From JAHDDH01 sp963922775 (GTDB lineage: Bacteria; Bacteroidota; Bacteroidia; Cytophagales; Amoebophilaceae), in contig CAWUJG010000003.1 of the NCBI GenBank assembly GCA_963922775.1, forward strand, positions 1 to 64,000: DNA of 64,000 nt. The letters run 5' to 3'. The notes under the pieces are model-generated. The model was not told the origin of the DNA and searched no databases. It saw nothing but the letters and a program-made list of their open reading frames with translations. Positions 47,229 to 57,417 of this stretch are shown here, in pieces (the stretch's first letter is position 1; each line of letters opens with the position of its first letter). Made by a program: the position numbers and the translations under genes.

Positions 47229-48509
47229 TTAGTCTACTTGATGAAATTTTTCCTCTTGGCTTCTTTGTAATTTGCAAAATTCATTTTTTTTGGATAATCT
47301 AAAGTAAATATTTTGGTCTTTTGTTATCTCAAGTTTTTCTTCGATTTTATCTTCATAAGCTATATCGTAAATCTTTTTTTTTGTAATATTACATATTGGT
47401 CTCTCTTTAAATATATTTTGTAAATCTTCTAATTTTTTTACCTCTTCAGTTTCAGTAGGTATAACTTCTTTAATAAAATTTTCTGGTTCTTTATTGCTTT
47501 TATTATTATCTAACCATCCCAAAAAATATTGAGATGCTCCATGACCTTTATGAGCACATTCTTGTATATAATTTAACGATTCTTCATATTTTTCTCTTTT
47601 TGCTAAATCTATAGCTTTTTCAAAGAGTTTATCTCTATATGTTGTTATTTCTTTGTATTCTTGTGGAAAATTTTTTTCTATTAAATATGATTTTGATTCA
47701 CTTATAGCTTTTTCTTTTATATAAATTAATAAAAAGTACACATTTTTAGGTGGCCAAAAACGATTTAAAAAATTTGTTTCAATATCCATGAAATATAAAA
47801 TTCTAGCCACATAAGTACAGCAATTATAGGATTTGATTTTTTTAAGATCTTTGGTAAATGCAGAATTCCAATATGGGCTTCTATTTGTTTTGTATTCCAG
47901 GTTTTCATCTTTTGATACTTGTGCTAATGCTTTCATCGCTTTTTTTTTGTCAACAATAAAAGTATACTTTCTAAAGTAAGTAGGTAATCTAAATTTTGGA
48001 ATAGCCTCTTCTTGAAATTCATCTTTTTCTATAGACCCAAATATTTTTGCTATAGTTTCTTCTCTATTATCTATATTAGGTTTACCTTTTATATATTCAG
48101 ATTGTCCATCTCCTCCAAAATGTACATTCAAAATTCTTATCTCTTGTGAATATTGATCAAAAAATTCAAAAACTAGTGAAGCATGGTGAAATTTACTATT
48201 CGGTAATGGTGTAGTACATAAAGTTACTGCTGCTTTTTTTCCATCTGTTATCGCTTGTAAATTTTCTCCTGATACTAAAGAGCATAGAGGATATTTTTTT
48301 GAAAATTCGATATAATCGTCAACTTCTATTTGTTTTTTGTTTATATTTTGCTGCAAGCTATTTTTACCTTTTTTTTTTATTGTTTTTTTTTGTTTTGTAT
48401 CCATACAAGATTGTATGTCTATTTTTTCTAGTAATATTGATTTTTTTTGATTGCAAGATTGTATTCCTACTATAACAGTAAGAAAAGCAAAAATAGATTT
48501 ATTTAACAT
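47229..48509 (-). CDS. Lipoprotein with a conserved His...Cys hydrolase-like domain and a Sel1-like repeat
   Basis: I place the start at ATG 48509 (MLNKSIFAFLTVIVGIQSC; lipid Cys19), 19 bp after the upstream gene stops; the longer frame to 48584 overlaps that gene. Residues 100-270 match the upstream gene's product: FHHASLVFEF (His109), NREETIAKI, and YNCCTYVARIL (Cys230). A His followed by a helix-start Cys is the order of permuted papain-fold (NlpC/P60- or LRAT-like) hydrolases. After it, ECAHKGHGASQYFLGWL resembles a Sel1 repeat. Total 426 residues. The activity is inference; the paralogy is seen directly. Confidence 0.75.
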   Translation of the reverse strand: MLNKSIFAFLTVIVGIQSCNQKKSILLEKIDIQSCMDTKQKKTIKKKGKNSLQQNINKKQIEVDDYIEFSKKYPLCSLVSGENLQAITDGKKAAVTLCTTPLPNSKFHHASLVFEFFDQYSQEIRILNVHFGGDGQSEYIKGKPNIDNREETIAKIFGSIEKDEFQEEAIPKFRLPTYFRKYTFIVDKKKAMKALAQVSKDENLEYKTNRSPYWNSAFTKDLKKIKSYNCCTYVARILYFMDIETNFLNRFWPPKNVYFLLIYIKEKAISESKSYLIEKNFPQEYKEITTYRDKLFEKAIDLAKREKYEESLNYIQECAHKGHGASQYFLGWLDNNKSNKEPENFIKEVIPTETEEVKKLEDLQNIFKERPICNITKKKIYDIAYEDKIEEKLEITKDQNIYFRLSKKNEFCKLQRSQEEKFHQVD

Positions 48510-48528
48510 GAGATAATGATTTATTAGA

Positions 48529-49287
48529 TTACGCCTCATAAGGATATTTGTTGTACTTGAATTTATCTGGCTTAGGTTTTGCATGATCTTTAGCCAGTAT
48601 TTTCAGATTAGTTACAGTAGAAGACCACATACCAAAATACATACCATTTATTTCTGCTTCCTTTAAAATATCACAAATATATTTATTGCAACTATCTTTA
48701 AAATACCAATTTTTTGGCTTAGTCCATTGGTTATTATTTGCTTTATTTTTATCATCATGTGCTTTTTTAAGTGCTTTTTTTAAATTTTGTACTGGAAGCT
48801 TCCAAGTACAAAAGCGTTCATATTTTGTGTGTATTACTTCATATGTAGATTGACCATGTTCATTAAAGATCTCCTCACGTTTTCTATAGGCTTTCTTAAG
48901 CGTAATTTCTCTATTACTTACTTTTGGCCGTAATTTTGTTCCTCCACAACAACCATTTTCTCCTGAATAATCTATCATATAAAGTTTAATTTCTTTAATG
49001 TTAGAATCATGATATTCAAAAATAAGAGCACTATGATCAAAATTACTATTTTCTTGTTCACGTGATATAAGTGTAATAGCACCCATATTATCTGAAATCA
49101 TTGCTGTATGTTGATATTGCGAAAATAAAAATTTTTGTTTAGATCTTTCTGCATCTTCTTTGTAATAGTCTTCATCGTTTGATAATTCTATATTAGTTTT
49201 TGTTTTTTTCAAGACATATAAATTTGCTTTAGAGCAAGCTACAGCATAAATTATAAGTGGAAGGAAAAATAATTTTTTTTTGTACAT
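48529..49287 (-). CDS. Lipoprotein paralog with a His...Cys hydrolase-like domain
   Basis: A clear lipoprotein signal ends at YAVAC (Cys18). The mature part shares with the downstream gene product: FDHSALIFEYHD (His85), NREITLKKA (125-133) and SCNKYICDIL (Cys200, pattern C-x2-Y-[IV]-x2-IL). Spacing from His to Cys (115 residues) is near that in the paralog (122). It lacks the Sel1-like tail. It is the first gene of the pair, 77 bp downstream of the amidase gene on the same strand. A permuted papain-like fold is my inference. Confidence 0.75.
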   Translation of the reverse strand: MYKKKLFFLPLIIYAVACSKANLYVLKKTKTNIELSNDEDYYKEDAERSKQKFLFSQYQHTAMISDNMGAITLISREQENSNFDHSALIFEYHDSNIKEIKLYMIDYSGENGCCGGTKLRPKVSNREITLKKAYRKREEIFNEHGQSTYEVIHTKYERFCTWKLPVQNLKKALKKAHDDKNKANNNQWTKPKNWYFKDSCNKYICDILKEAEINGMYFGMWSSTVTNLKILAKDHAKPKPDKFKYNKYPYEA

Positions 49288-49363
49288 AATGGTAAAGTTT
49301 TAATTGTATTGTAGGTTACAATTTATTTAATTATAAATTTAAACATTTTTTCTAAAATTTTTA

Positions 49364-50134
49364 TTATCTCCTCTCAATTTTTATTTTATAATCTAAAATC
49401 CCTTGTAATATACTTTTGGCAATATTTTTTTGTCCCTGAATGCTTTTAAGGTATTCCACTTCTTTATTGTTTGACAAAAATCCTACTTCTATTAGCACAC
49501 TGGGTGAAGAAACTGACCATAACAAAAGAAATCCTGCTTGCTTTATACCTCGGCTAAACCTTTTGCTCTTTTGGAATTGCTTTTCAATATTTTTAGCTAG
49601 CTCTAAGCTATTTTTGTTATACGAATTCTGACATAGCGAAAATAAAATATATGATTCCGGCACTTTAGGATTAAATCCTTGATAGTTCTTTACATAATTT
49701 TTTTCCATAAGTACTACAGCATTTTCTTTTTTAGCTACTGATAGATTGTCTTTTGTTTTATGCAAGCCCATCACATATGTTTCTGTGCCGTAGGCATCCT
49801 TATTTTTTGCACTATTACAGTGTATTGAAATAAATAGATCTGCTTTATTTTTGTTGGCTATTGCTGCACGTTCATATAGTGGAATAAATTTATCTTGCGT
49901 GCGGGTATAAATTATTTTTGTGTTTGGTAATTTTTTTTTCAACATTTTACCTAATACTAAAGCTATTTTTAGGGTAATGTTTTTTTCTTTTGTATTTTTG
50001 CCTCGTATTGATCCTGGATCTTTTCCCCCATGGCCAGCATCTATAACTATCGATTTTAGCTTGTACTGATAGCCAAGCATTGGGAAAGGTAATACGAGTT
50101 TTAATATGAATAAAAAAATTATGTATTTTTTCAA
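49364..50134 (-). CDS. N-acetylmuramoyl-L-alanine amidase (AmiC type, amidase_3)
   Basis: Zinc amidase that cleaves septal peptidoglycan. After a signal peptide (residues 1-22), zinc ligands His35 (VIDAGHGG), Glu50 and His105 (FISIHCNS) are in place, with catalytic Glu216 in LIEVGFLSN. Length 256, with no extra domain. It is divergent from the LptD-like gene, a common pairing in Bacteroidota. It shows that peptidoglycan is still remodelled. Confidence 0.95.
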   Translation of the reverse strand: MKKYIIFLFILKLVLPFPMLGYQYKLKSIVIDAGHGGKDPGSIRGKNTKEKNITLKIALVLGKMLKKKLPNTKIIYTRTQDKFIPLYERAAIANKNKADLFISIHCNSAKNKDAYGTETYVMGLHKTKDNLSVAKKENAVVLMEKNYVKNYQGFNPKVPESYILFSLCQNSYNKNSLELAKNIEKQFQKSKRFSRGIKQAGFLLLWSVSSPSVLIEVGFLSNNKEVEYLKSIQGQKNIAKSILQGILDYKIKIERR

Positions 50135-50170
50135 AATATTATTTTTAAATGTTATATAGTTAAAAATATA

Positions 50171-52894
50171 ATGTTAATACACCTGATGAATAAAAAAAAT
50201 CTTTGCATATACATCCTTTTCTTTTTTGGCTATGCAACATATATCCCTTCACAAGCAAGGACAATAAATTTGGGAAATGTTATTGAAAAAATACAAAAAA
50301 AAACGCATAAAAAAAATAGTTTACCTCTCCCCATACCACAAAAGATACATCCATTGCTATCATTAGCCATGCAGGAAAGTAAAGAAAAATCCCAAGAAAA
50401 GAAAGGAGATATTGATACTAATATTTTTTACAATGCTGAAAAATATATACGCTTTAATGTACAAGAAAAAACAACCTTGCTCAAAGGAAAAAGTCATGTA
50501 AAATATGGAGATACTCAACTTACAGCAGATAGTATACAGCTATCTTGGGATACTAATATTATTATAGCAAGCGCACAAAAAAAAGAAGGTAAAGTATATG
50601 ATAGGCCTATCTTTAAACAAAAAGAAGAACAGTATATGGCAGATGAGCTTCAATATAATTTTAAAAATAAAAAAGCTGTAGTAAAAAATATTGTCACTAG
50701 GCAAGATGATGGGTTTGTACATGGAAAAAAGGCTAAAAAAGATGATAAAGATAATTTTTACTTTAGTCAAGCTAAATACACTACATGTAATTTAGCTCAG
50801 CCTCATTTTCATATAGGGGCTAATAAAATTAAGATGATTCAAAAAGATAAGGTAGTATCAGGTCCTTTTTTACTCTACTTCAACAATGTGCCTACACCTT
50901 TAGGCTTTTTTTTAGGTATATTTTTTTTACCTACCAAAAGGGCTTCTGGCATTATATTACCCCGGTTTGGAGAAGAAAGAAAAAAAGGAGTGTATATAAA
51001 GCATGGAGGTTATTATATTAGTATTAATGATTATATGGATCTTACACTACGCACTGATATATATTCTAAAGGTTCATTCTGCTATTCTGTCCTTGGAAAT
51101 TATAAAAAAAGATATGCTTATAAAGGATTTTTATCTTATAGTAAAGAGAGCTATAGAAGTGCAAAAGAAACTATATTTCGAGAAGAAGATCAAACAACGA
51201 TAAAGTGGCAACATCAGTCACTCTATAATAGAAATAGTAGCTTACATGCTGATGTAAACTTACAACACTATAGTACTTTATCTAAAAATAAAGTATCATC
51301 GTACTATACACAAGATAATACTAATAAAAATTTGTATTCAAGCATTAGGTATCATAATAATTTTCGTGGTGGACTTTTAGGTCTATATAGACTGAATACT
51401 AATTTTACATATAGAAAAAATTTAAAAACCAATGAAACTACTTTATTGTTGCCAAATATTGACCTGAGAACAAAATATTTTTATCCAATACGCAAAATAG
51501 GCAGAAATATAGGTGGAAGTTGGTATAAAGATATTAGCATACAACATCTTATTGGCTTTAAACAAACTGTATCAAACAAAATTGCTGAAGAGATAAGAGA
51601 TGATGAAGTAAAATATGAACCCATTACTTTTAAGAATCTTATTCAGGTAATACGACAAAAAGGAAAATATGGTATACAACAAACTATTCCTCTTACTACT
51701 AATATCAAGTTGCTACAGTATTTTAACCTGAGTCCTAATATCAGCTATATTGAAAGATGGTATTTTAGCCAGCTAAAGCATGTTTACAGTTTCACAAAAA
51801 AAAAAATTATAGCTAAAAAAATACCTGGGTTTGTACGTGTATGGAACTATAAATTTAATGCTACTTTAAATACTACTTTATATGGTATACATACTTTTGA
51901 TTATGAAAAAAAAATTCAAGCTATAAGGCATACTATAGATCCATCGCTAGGCTTTAGCTACAATCCAGATTTTTCTAAAAAATACTGGCAAAAGGTAGTA
52001 TACAGTAAAAATGGTAAAAAAACTACTACGCAAAAATCAAAATTTGAAAATTATGTTTATGGATATCCTTCTAGTAGAAAAAATGCTAGGTTAGATATCA
52101 ATCTAAAGAATAGTTTAGAAATTAAGATAAAAACAAAAAATGGAAGTAAAAAAGTCTCTATTTTAGAGTCTTGTAACTTGAGTACAAATTATGATTTTTT
52201 AGCTCCAAAATTTAAGCTCGATAATATTTTCTTTAATGCTAGCACAAGTATTTTACAAAAATTAATCACAATACAGTATAGTGCTACATTTTGTCCTTAT
52301 ATATACAAATACATTCAAACCATCTATAATGAAGAAAAAAAACCAATAATAAAACAAAAAAAAATAGAAGCATTTACTTGGCATCATGGTAAAGGATTGT
52401 TGGGAAAAAAAGAGTATTATTCTTGGAATATAAGAACTACACTGAATAAAAAGATAATTTATAAGTTGTTTAACTTGGATCAAGAAGAAGAAAAAGATTG
52501 GTTTGGTGCAAAAAAAAAGAAGCAAGAGATATACGATGCCAATGCTTATGTTCCTTTTACATTGCCATGGAATATTCACTTAGACTATATGTGGAGTTGT
52601 AAAAAAGTAGGCTTTCAGCCTAAAAATATCCGTCAGGTTATTTCTTTTTCTGGTGATGTAAAGTTAACCCCATATTGGATGGTTAGTTTTAATAGTGGAT
52701 ATAATATTAAAGAGAAAAAATTTATGGAAAATGCTACAAAAATAGGTATAAAAAGAGATTTACACTGTTGGATAATTCATTTTAATTGGACTCCTTTAGG
52801 TAAATACAGATCTTATGATCTATCTATAGGTATTAAAGCTAATAGCTTAAAAGATATTCGGTATAGAACTGAACGTTCTTATGAAAATTATTAA
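50171..52894 (+). CDS. LptD-like outer-membrane LPS-assembly protein
   Basis: Outer-membrane protein that inserts LPS into the outer leaflet. A signal peptide (start probably Met6, MNKKNLCIYILFFFGYAT) precedes an OstA-like N-terminal domain (KYIRFNVQEKTTLLKGKSHVKYGDTQLTADSIQLSW cut here at ordinary strands, about 95-200). The CNLAQPHFHIGANKIKMI and TPLGFFLGIFFLPTKRASGIILPRFGEE motifs follow, and then a long barrel to residue 907. Length and order fit Bacteroidota LptD-like proteins. It is divergent from the amidase and upstream of ftsX. Confidence 0.88.
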   Translation: MLIHLMNKKNLCIYILFFFGYATYIPSQARTINLGNVIEKIQKKTHKKNSLPLPIPQKIHPLLSLAMQESKEKSQEKKGDIDTNIFYNAEKYIRFNVQEKTTLLKGKSHVKYGDTQLTADSIQLSWDTNIIIASAQKKEGKVYDRPIFKQKEEQYMADELQYNFKNKKAVVKNIVTRQDDGFVHGKKAKKDDKDNFYFSQAKYTTCNLAQPHFHIGANKIKMIQKDKVVSGPFLLYFNNVPTPLGFFLGIFFLPTKRASGIILPRFGEERKKGVYIKHGGYYISINDYMDLTLRTDIYSKGSFCYSVLGNYKKRYAYKGFLSYSKESYRSAKETIFREEDQTTIKWQHQSLYNRNSSLHADVNLQHYSTLSKNKVSSYYTQDNTNKNLYSSIRYHNNFRGGLLGLYRLNTNFTYRKNLKTNETTLLLPNIDLRTKYFYPIRKIGRNIGGSWYKDISIQHLIGFKQTVSNKIAEEIRDDEVKYEPITFKNLIQVIRQKGKYGIQQTIPLTTNIKLLQYFNLSPNISYIERWYFSQLKHVYSFTKKKIIAKKIPGFVRVWNYKFNATLNTTLYGIHTFDYEKKIQAIRHTIDPSLGFSYNPDFSKKYWQKVVYSKNGKKTTTQKSKFENYVYGYPSSRKNARLDINLKNSLEIKIKTKNGSKKVSILESCNLSTNYDFLAPKFKLDNIFFNASTSILQKLITIQYSATFCPYIYKYIQTIYNEEKKPIIKQKKIEAFTWHHGKGLLGKKEYYSWNIRTTLNKKIIYKLFNLDQEEEKDWFGAKKKKQEIYDANAYVPFTLPWNIHLDYMWSCKKVGFQPKNIRQVISFSGDVKLTPYWMVSFNSGYNIKEKKFMENATKIGIKRDLHCWIIHFNWTPLGKYRSYDLSIGIKANSLKDIRYRTERSYENY

Positions 52895-52912
52895 TTTATT
52901 TGCAAACATTTT

Positions 52913-53785
52913 ATGCCGAAAAAGTATAAAAGGAATATAGGTACATACCCTAGTAGATATGTTATGGCTAGCCTTACATTATCATTAACTATTTTAGGTG
53001 CTTTTGGTTTTATTTTATTGCACACTTATCAGCTGCAAAGGTATATAAAAGAAAATATAGAGGTTCAGGTATATTTAGAAAAAAATATTGCACAAAAAAA
53101 TATTATTGCGTTAAAACATAAGCTGATACAAAAAAAGTTTTTATTAAAAAGTTATTTGCCACAAATAATCTATACAAGCAAAGCAGAAGCAGCAAAAAAA
53201 TTGATTGAAGAAACAGGAGAAGATTTTTTAAATATATTAAAAGATAATCCTTTGCAAGATATGTTTGTTTGTAAAATTGATCCTCAATATCAAGATTTGC
53301 AATATATACAACAAGATTTGATAGGAATTTCTGGTGTGGCTGAAGTGAGTATTTTAAATGATTTAGTAAAAAAAATACACTATAATTGTAAAAAAATAAG
53401 CTACTTACTTATAGTTTTTGCTGTTATTTTACTATTTATGGTAGTTATATTAATACATAATACCATTAAGATAGCCATGTATTCTCAACGTTTTTTGATA
53501 AGAACTATGCAGCTTGTAGGAGCTAAGTCATCATTTATTTGTATACCGTTTATACAAAGGTCTGTTACTATAGGTTTGTGGAGTGGTTTATTTACTAACA
53601 TTATTCTATTGCTTTTACTACAGTATGCTTATGCATATATTCCTTATAATATTCAAATTAAGTGTCCATTTCAAATAGCAAGAATGCTAGGAAGTGTATT
53701 TTTTTTAGGTTTATCTATTTGTGTAGTAAGTACTTTTTTCATTACAAAAAAATATTTGAATATGTCTCTCTCAAAACTCTATTAA
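52913..53785 (+). CDS. ftsX: Cell-division protein FtsX
   Basis: Membrane partner of FtsE, which activates septal peptidoglycan amidases. Four helices are seen: near 18-38, then after an extracellular domain (about 45-165) near 168-192, 222-248 and 260-280. VASLTLSLTILGAFGFILLHTYQL-like start and the RTMQLVGAKSSFICIPFIQRS segment are typical. Length 290. It lies 18 bp after the LptD-like gene. ftsE is not adjacent. The nearby amidase could be a functional target (inference). Confidence 0.9.
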   Translation: MPKKYKRNIGTYPSRYVMASLTLSLTILGAFGFILLHTYQLQRYIKENIEVQVYLEKNIAQKNIIALKHKLIQKKFLLKSYLPQIIYTSKAEAAKKLIEETGEDFLNILKDNPLQDMFVCKIDPQYQDLQYIQQDLIGISGVAEVSILNDLVKKIHYNCKKISYLLIVFAVILLFMVVILIHNTIKIAMYSQRFLIRTMQLVGAKSSFICIPFIQRSVTIGLWSGLFTNIILLLLLQYAYAYIPYNIQIKCPFQIARMLGSVFFLGLSICVVSTFFITKKYLNMSLSKLY

Positions 53786-53962
53786 AAATAATCAAAGATA
53801 TATATTAGAAAATTATAATTTTTAGTCAATCGTCTCATCTAAATATATAAAATATTTTGTATATAGAAATTGATTAAACAAGAAGATAGTAAGAAAAAAT
53901 TATAAGAATATAAAACTATAGTATCAATAATTTGTGATAAATTTTATCTATTAACTTTTTTT

Positions 53963-56900
53963 ATGCCATCTTTTACCCATCTGCATTGCCATACACAATA
54001 TTCATTATTGGATGGTGCAGCAAAAATCCATCAACTTATAAAACAAACCAAAACTCTAGGCATGAATGCCTTAGCTATTACAGATCATGGCAACATGTTT
54101 GGTGTACCTCATTTTGTTTCTCAAGCACAACAACAAGGTATAAAACCTATTATTGGGTGTGAGTTTTATTTAGCGAAAGATAGGCTTAACCTTAAAGACA
54201 AAAAAAGATACCATCAAATACTGCTGGCAAAAAATAAGATAGGATATCAAAATTTATCTAAACTATGCTCCTTAGGTTTTTTAGAAGGATATTACTATAA
54301 ACCACGCATAGATAAAGCCCTAATTCAACAATATGCTGAAGGGCTTATAGCTACTACATGCTGTTTAGCTAGTGAAATAGCACAAACTATAATGCAAGAA
54401 GGAGAAGATGCTGCTGAAAAAATTTTTTTGTCCTGGAGAGCTATCTTTGGAGAAGATTATTATATAGAACTCCAAAAACATGGTATTGAAGCACAAGAAA
54501 AATGTAATGCTATACTGTTAAAATGGGCTAAAAAATATCAAGTAAAAATAATTGCTACTAATGATGTACACTACATCTCACAAAGAGATAGCACAGCTCA
54601 AGATATTTTGCTCTGCTTACAAACAGGAAAAGACTACCATGATCCTAAACGAATGCGATTTGCCAATAATCAATTTTTTCTCAAATCTCCTGAAAATATG
54701 GCTACTCTTTTTAAAGAACTGCCTCAAGCCATAAGCAATACCCAAGAAATTGTAGATAAAGTAATGCCTATTTCTCTCAAAAGAGATGTACTTTTGCCTA
54801 TTTTTCAACTTCCTACTCAGTTTACTTCACAGGAAGATTATTTAGCACATCTTACATGGCAAGGAGCAAAAAAAAGATATACTAGCATTACAGAAAAAAT
54901 TCATCAAAGAATAACACATGAGCTCACCATGATTAACAACATGGGCTTTCCAGGCTATTTTTTAATAGTACAAGATTTTGTAAATGCAGCAAAAAATATG
55001 CAAGTAATTGTAGGTCCAGGGAGAGGATCAGCAGCCGGATCTGTAGTAGCTTACTGTATTGGCATTACCAATATTGATCCTTTAAAATATGGTTTAATAT
55101 TTGAACGATTTCTTAACCCAGAAAGAATATCTATGCCTGATATTGATATTGATTTTGATGATGAAGGCAGACAAAAAGTAATTAACTATGTAGTAGAAAA
55201 ATATGGTAAAAATCAAGTAGCACAAATTATCACCTTTGGCAGCATGGGTGCAAAGTCTGCTATTAGAGATGTGGCTCGTGTTTTAGGTGTAAGCCTAGAA
55301 CAAGCTAATTATATGGCTAAGCTTGTTCCAGAAAAGCCGGGAACTACACTTGCACAAGCATTTAAGGAGGTTCCTGAATTAGCTTCTCTAAAGAAAAAAA
55401 TAGATACACCAGAAGAAAAAGTACTTTCTTTTGCAGAAACATTAGAAGGATCTGCAAGGCATACAGGCATTCATGCTGCAGGTATTATTATTGCACCTGA
55501 TAATCTGCAAAAATATATTCCTGTAAAGACAGATAAAAATGCAGATCTATTAGTTACACAATACGATGGTAGCTTGGTAGAAGATATGGGTATGCTTAAA
55601 ATGGATTTTTTAGGCCTTAAAACTTTGTCTATTATACGTACAGCCTTAGCCTTAATCAAAAAAAATACTACAGAAAATGTCGATATAGAAAATATCCCCC
55701 TAAATGATGAAAAAACTTTTTTCCTATACCAAAGCGGAAATACTATTGCTACTTTTCAGTTTGAGTCTGAAGGAATGCGTCAATGGATTAGTGAATTGCA
55801 ACCTACACATATTAATGATTTAATTGCTATGAATGCTTTGTATAGACCTGGGCCTATGCAATTTATTCCTAACTTTATTGCCCGAAAGCATGGAAAAGAG
55901 CGTATTATATATCCTCATCCATTATTAGAAAAAACATTAAAAAATACTTATGGTATTATGGTATATCAAGAGCAAATTATGCAAACAGCACAAATTATAG
56001 CTGGGTATACCTTGGCAGAAGCAGATCTTTTACGTCGAGTGATGGGAAAAAAAAAGGTAGAAGAAATGGCCAAACAAAAAGATATTTTTATAAAAAAATC
56101 TATAGCAAAACATAATTTATCTAAAGAAAAGGCTCAAAGTATTTTTGAAATTATGGAAAAGTTTGCTCAATATGGTTTTCCAAGAGCACATGCTGCTGCT
56201 TATTCTATTATTGCTTACCAAACAGCCTATCTTAAAGCCAATTATACAGCAGCATATATGGCTGCTGTATTAACCCATAACCAAAATGATATAGAGAAAA
56301 TAAGCTTCTTTTTAGAAGAATGCAAAAAACAGCAAATTCAAGTTTTAGGGCCAGATATTAATGAAAGTCAAAAAAATTTTGACATCAATACCCAATCACA
56401 AATCCGCTTTGGACTTAATGCTATAAAAGGTACAGGAGAAGCAGCAGTAGAAAGCATTATAAAAGAAAAAAAGAAAGGTATATTTAAAAATATTTATGAC
56501 TTTGTAGAAAGAGTAAACTTGCGTACAGTCAATAAGAAAACTTTAGAAAGTTTATCAATGGCAGGAGCCTTTGATAGTTTTAAAGTACATCATAGAAAAA
56601 GTTATATTTATAGTGATGAAAAAAATAATACAGTATCTTTTATAGAAAATTTAATTAAATATGGACAAAAAATTAAACAAGATAGAAATGCAGTACAGCA
56701 ATCTTTATTTACATTGTTAGGAGAGGCTACCTATCAGAAAAAGCCTGAGCCAACTCATTGTACACCCTATAGTCAGCTAGAAAAGCTGAAGATAGAAAAA
56801 GAAATAATAGGCTGTTACATTTCAGGACACCCTTTAGATCCTTTTAAAATAGAACTCAAATACTTTTGTACACATAATACGCAAAATATTCTAAAAAAAA

Positions 56901-57412
56901 AGATAAAAAATGCTTCATTAGGATGCATTATAAGTACATGTACAATAAAAAAAAATAAACATGGCTATCCTTTTGCAGCCATTATATTAGAAGATTATGT
57001 AGGAAAAGTACAGTGCATGCTTTTTGGAGAAACATTTAAAAAAAATGAATATTTATTACATGAAGGTGCATTACTTTATGTACAGGGTGATGTTTCTACA
57101 AAATATAACCAAGAAAATCATTATGTACTAAAAATACAAAATATCTCTATGTTAGAAGACATAAGAAGAAAACTGACAAAACAGATTCACATTTTTTTTG
57201 ATGTAGAAAGTATTAACCAAGAAATGATAAAGAGTCTTGATCATCTGTTTAAAAAATATCCAGGAAAATGTACTGTAAGAATTATTTTAGAAGCAAAAAA
57301 AGAGGATATGGCAGTTCCCACATTGGTAAGTAATTATAAAATAGGGGTACAAGATAATTTTTTAGCTGCCCTTAATAGTATGGTAGGGCTACACTATAAG
57401 CTAGTAAAATAA
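53963..57412 (+). CDS. dnaE: DNA polymerase III alpha subunit
   Basis: Main replicative polymerase. The PHP domain starts at FTHLHCHTQYSLLDG (residue 4), and the polymerase carries GPGRGSAAGSVVAYCIGI and the catalytic MPDIDIDFDDEGR. YRPGPMQFIPNFIARKHG, VMGKKKVEEM, and QYGFPRAHAAAYSIIAYQTAYLKANY are all standard. An OB domain sits near the C-terminus (PFAAIILEDYVGKVQCMLFG). Length 1149 is normal for DnaE1. Confidence 0.98.
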   Translation: MPSFTHLHCHTQYSLLDGAAKIHQLIKQTKTLGMNALAITDHGNMFGVPHFVSQAQQQGIKPIIGCEFYLAKDRLNLKDKKRYHQILLAKNKIGYQNLSKLCSLGFLEGYYYKPRIDKALIQQYAEGLIATTCCLASEIAQTIMQEGEDAAEKIFLSWRAIFGEDYYIELQKHGIEAQEKCNAILLKWAKKYQVKIIATNDVHYISQRDSTAQDILLCLQTGKDYHDPKRMRFANNQFFLKSPENMATLFKELPQAISNTQEIVDKVMPISLKRDVLLPIFQLPTQFTSQEDYLAHLTWQGAKKRYTSITEKIHQRITHELTMINNMGFPGYFLIVQDFVNAAKNMQVIVGPGRGSAAGSVVAYCIGITNIDPLKYGLIFERFLNPERISMPDIDIDFDDEGRQKVINYVVEKYGKNQVAQIITFGSMGAKSAIRDVARVLGVSLEQANYMAKLVPEKPGTTLAQAFKEVPELASLKKKIDTPEEKVLSFAETLEGSARHTGIHAAGIIIAPDNLQKYIPVKTDKNADLLVTQYDGSLVEDMGMLKMDFLGLKTLSIIRTALALIKKNTTENVDIENIPLNDEKTFFLYQSGNTIATFQFESEGMRQWISELQPTHINDLIAMNALYRPGPMQFIPNFIARKHGKERIIYPHPLLEKTLKNTYGIMVYQEQIMQTAQIIAGYTLAEADLLRRVMGKKKVEEMAKQKDIFIKKSIAKHNLSKEKAQSIFEIMEKFAQYGFPRAHAAAYSIIAYQTAYLKANYTAAYMAAVLTHNQNDIEKISFFLEECKKQQIQVLGPDINESQKNFDINTQSQIRFGLNAIKGTGEAAVESIIKEKKKGIFKNIYDFVERVNLRTVNKKTLESLSMAGAFDSFKVHHRKSYIYSDEKNNTVSFIENLIKYGQKIKQDRNAVQQSLFTLLGEATYQKKPEPTHCTPYSQLEKLKIEKEIIGCYISGHPLDPFKIELKYFCTHNTQNILKKKIKNASLGCIISTCTIKKNKHGYPFAAIILEDYVGKVQCMLFGETFKKNEYLLHEGALLYVQGDVSTKYNQENHYVLKIQNISMLEDIRRKLTKQIHIFFDVESINQEMIKSLDHLFKKYPGKCTVRIILEAKKEDMAVPTLVSNYKIGVQDNFLAALNSMVGLHYKLVK

Positions 57413-57417
57413 ATTTA

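Noticed and set aside
47086..47277. 63-codon minus-strand open frame beside yebC
   Set aside because: Overlaps the end of the lipoprotein gene in another frame and has no recognisable features.
48510..48584. Longer start for the Sel1-containing lipoprotein
   Set aside because: It buries the lipoprotein signal 25 residues inside and overlaps the upstream gene.
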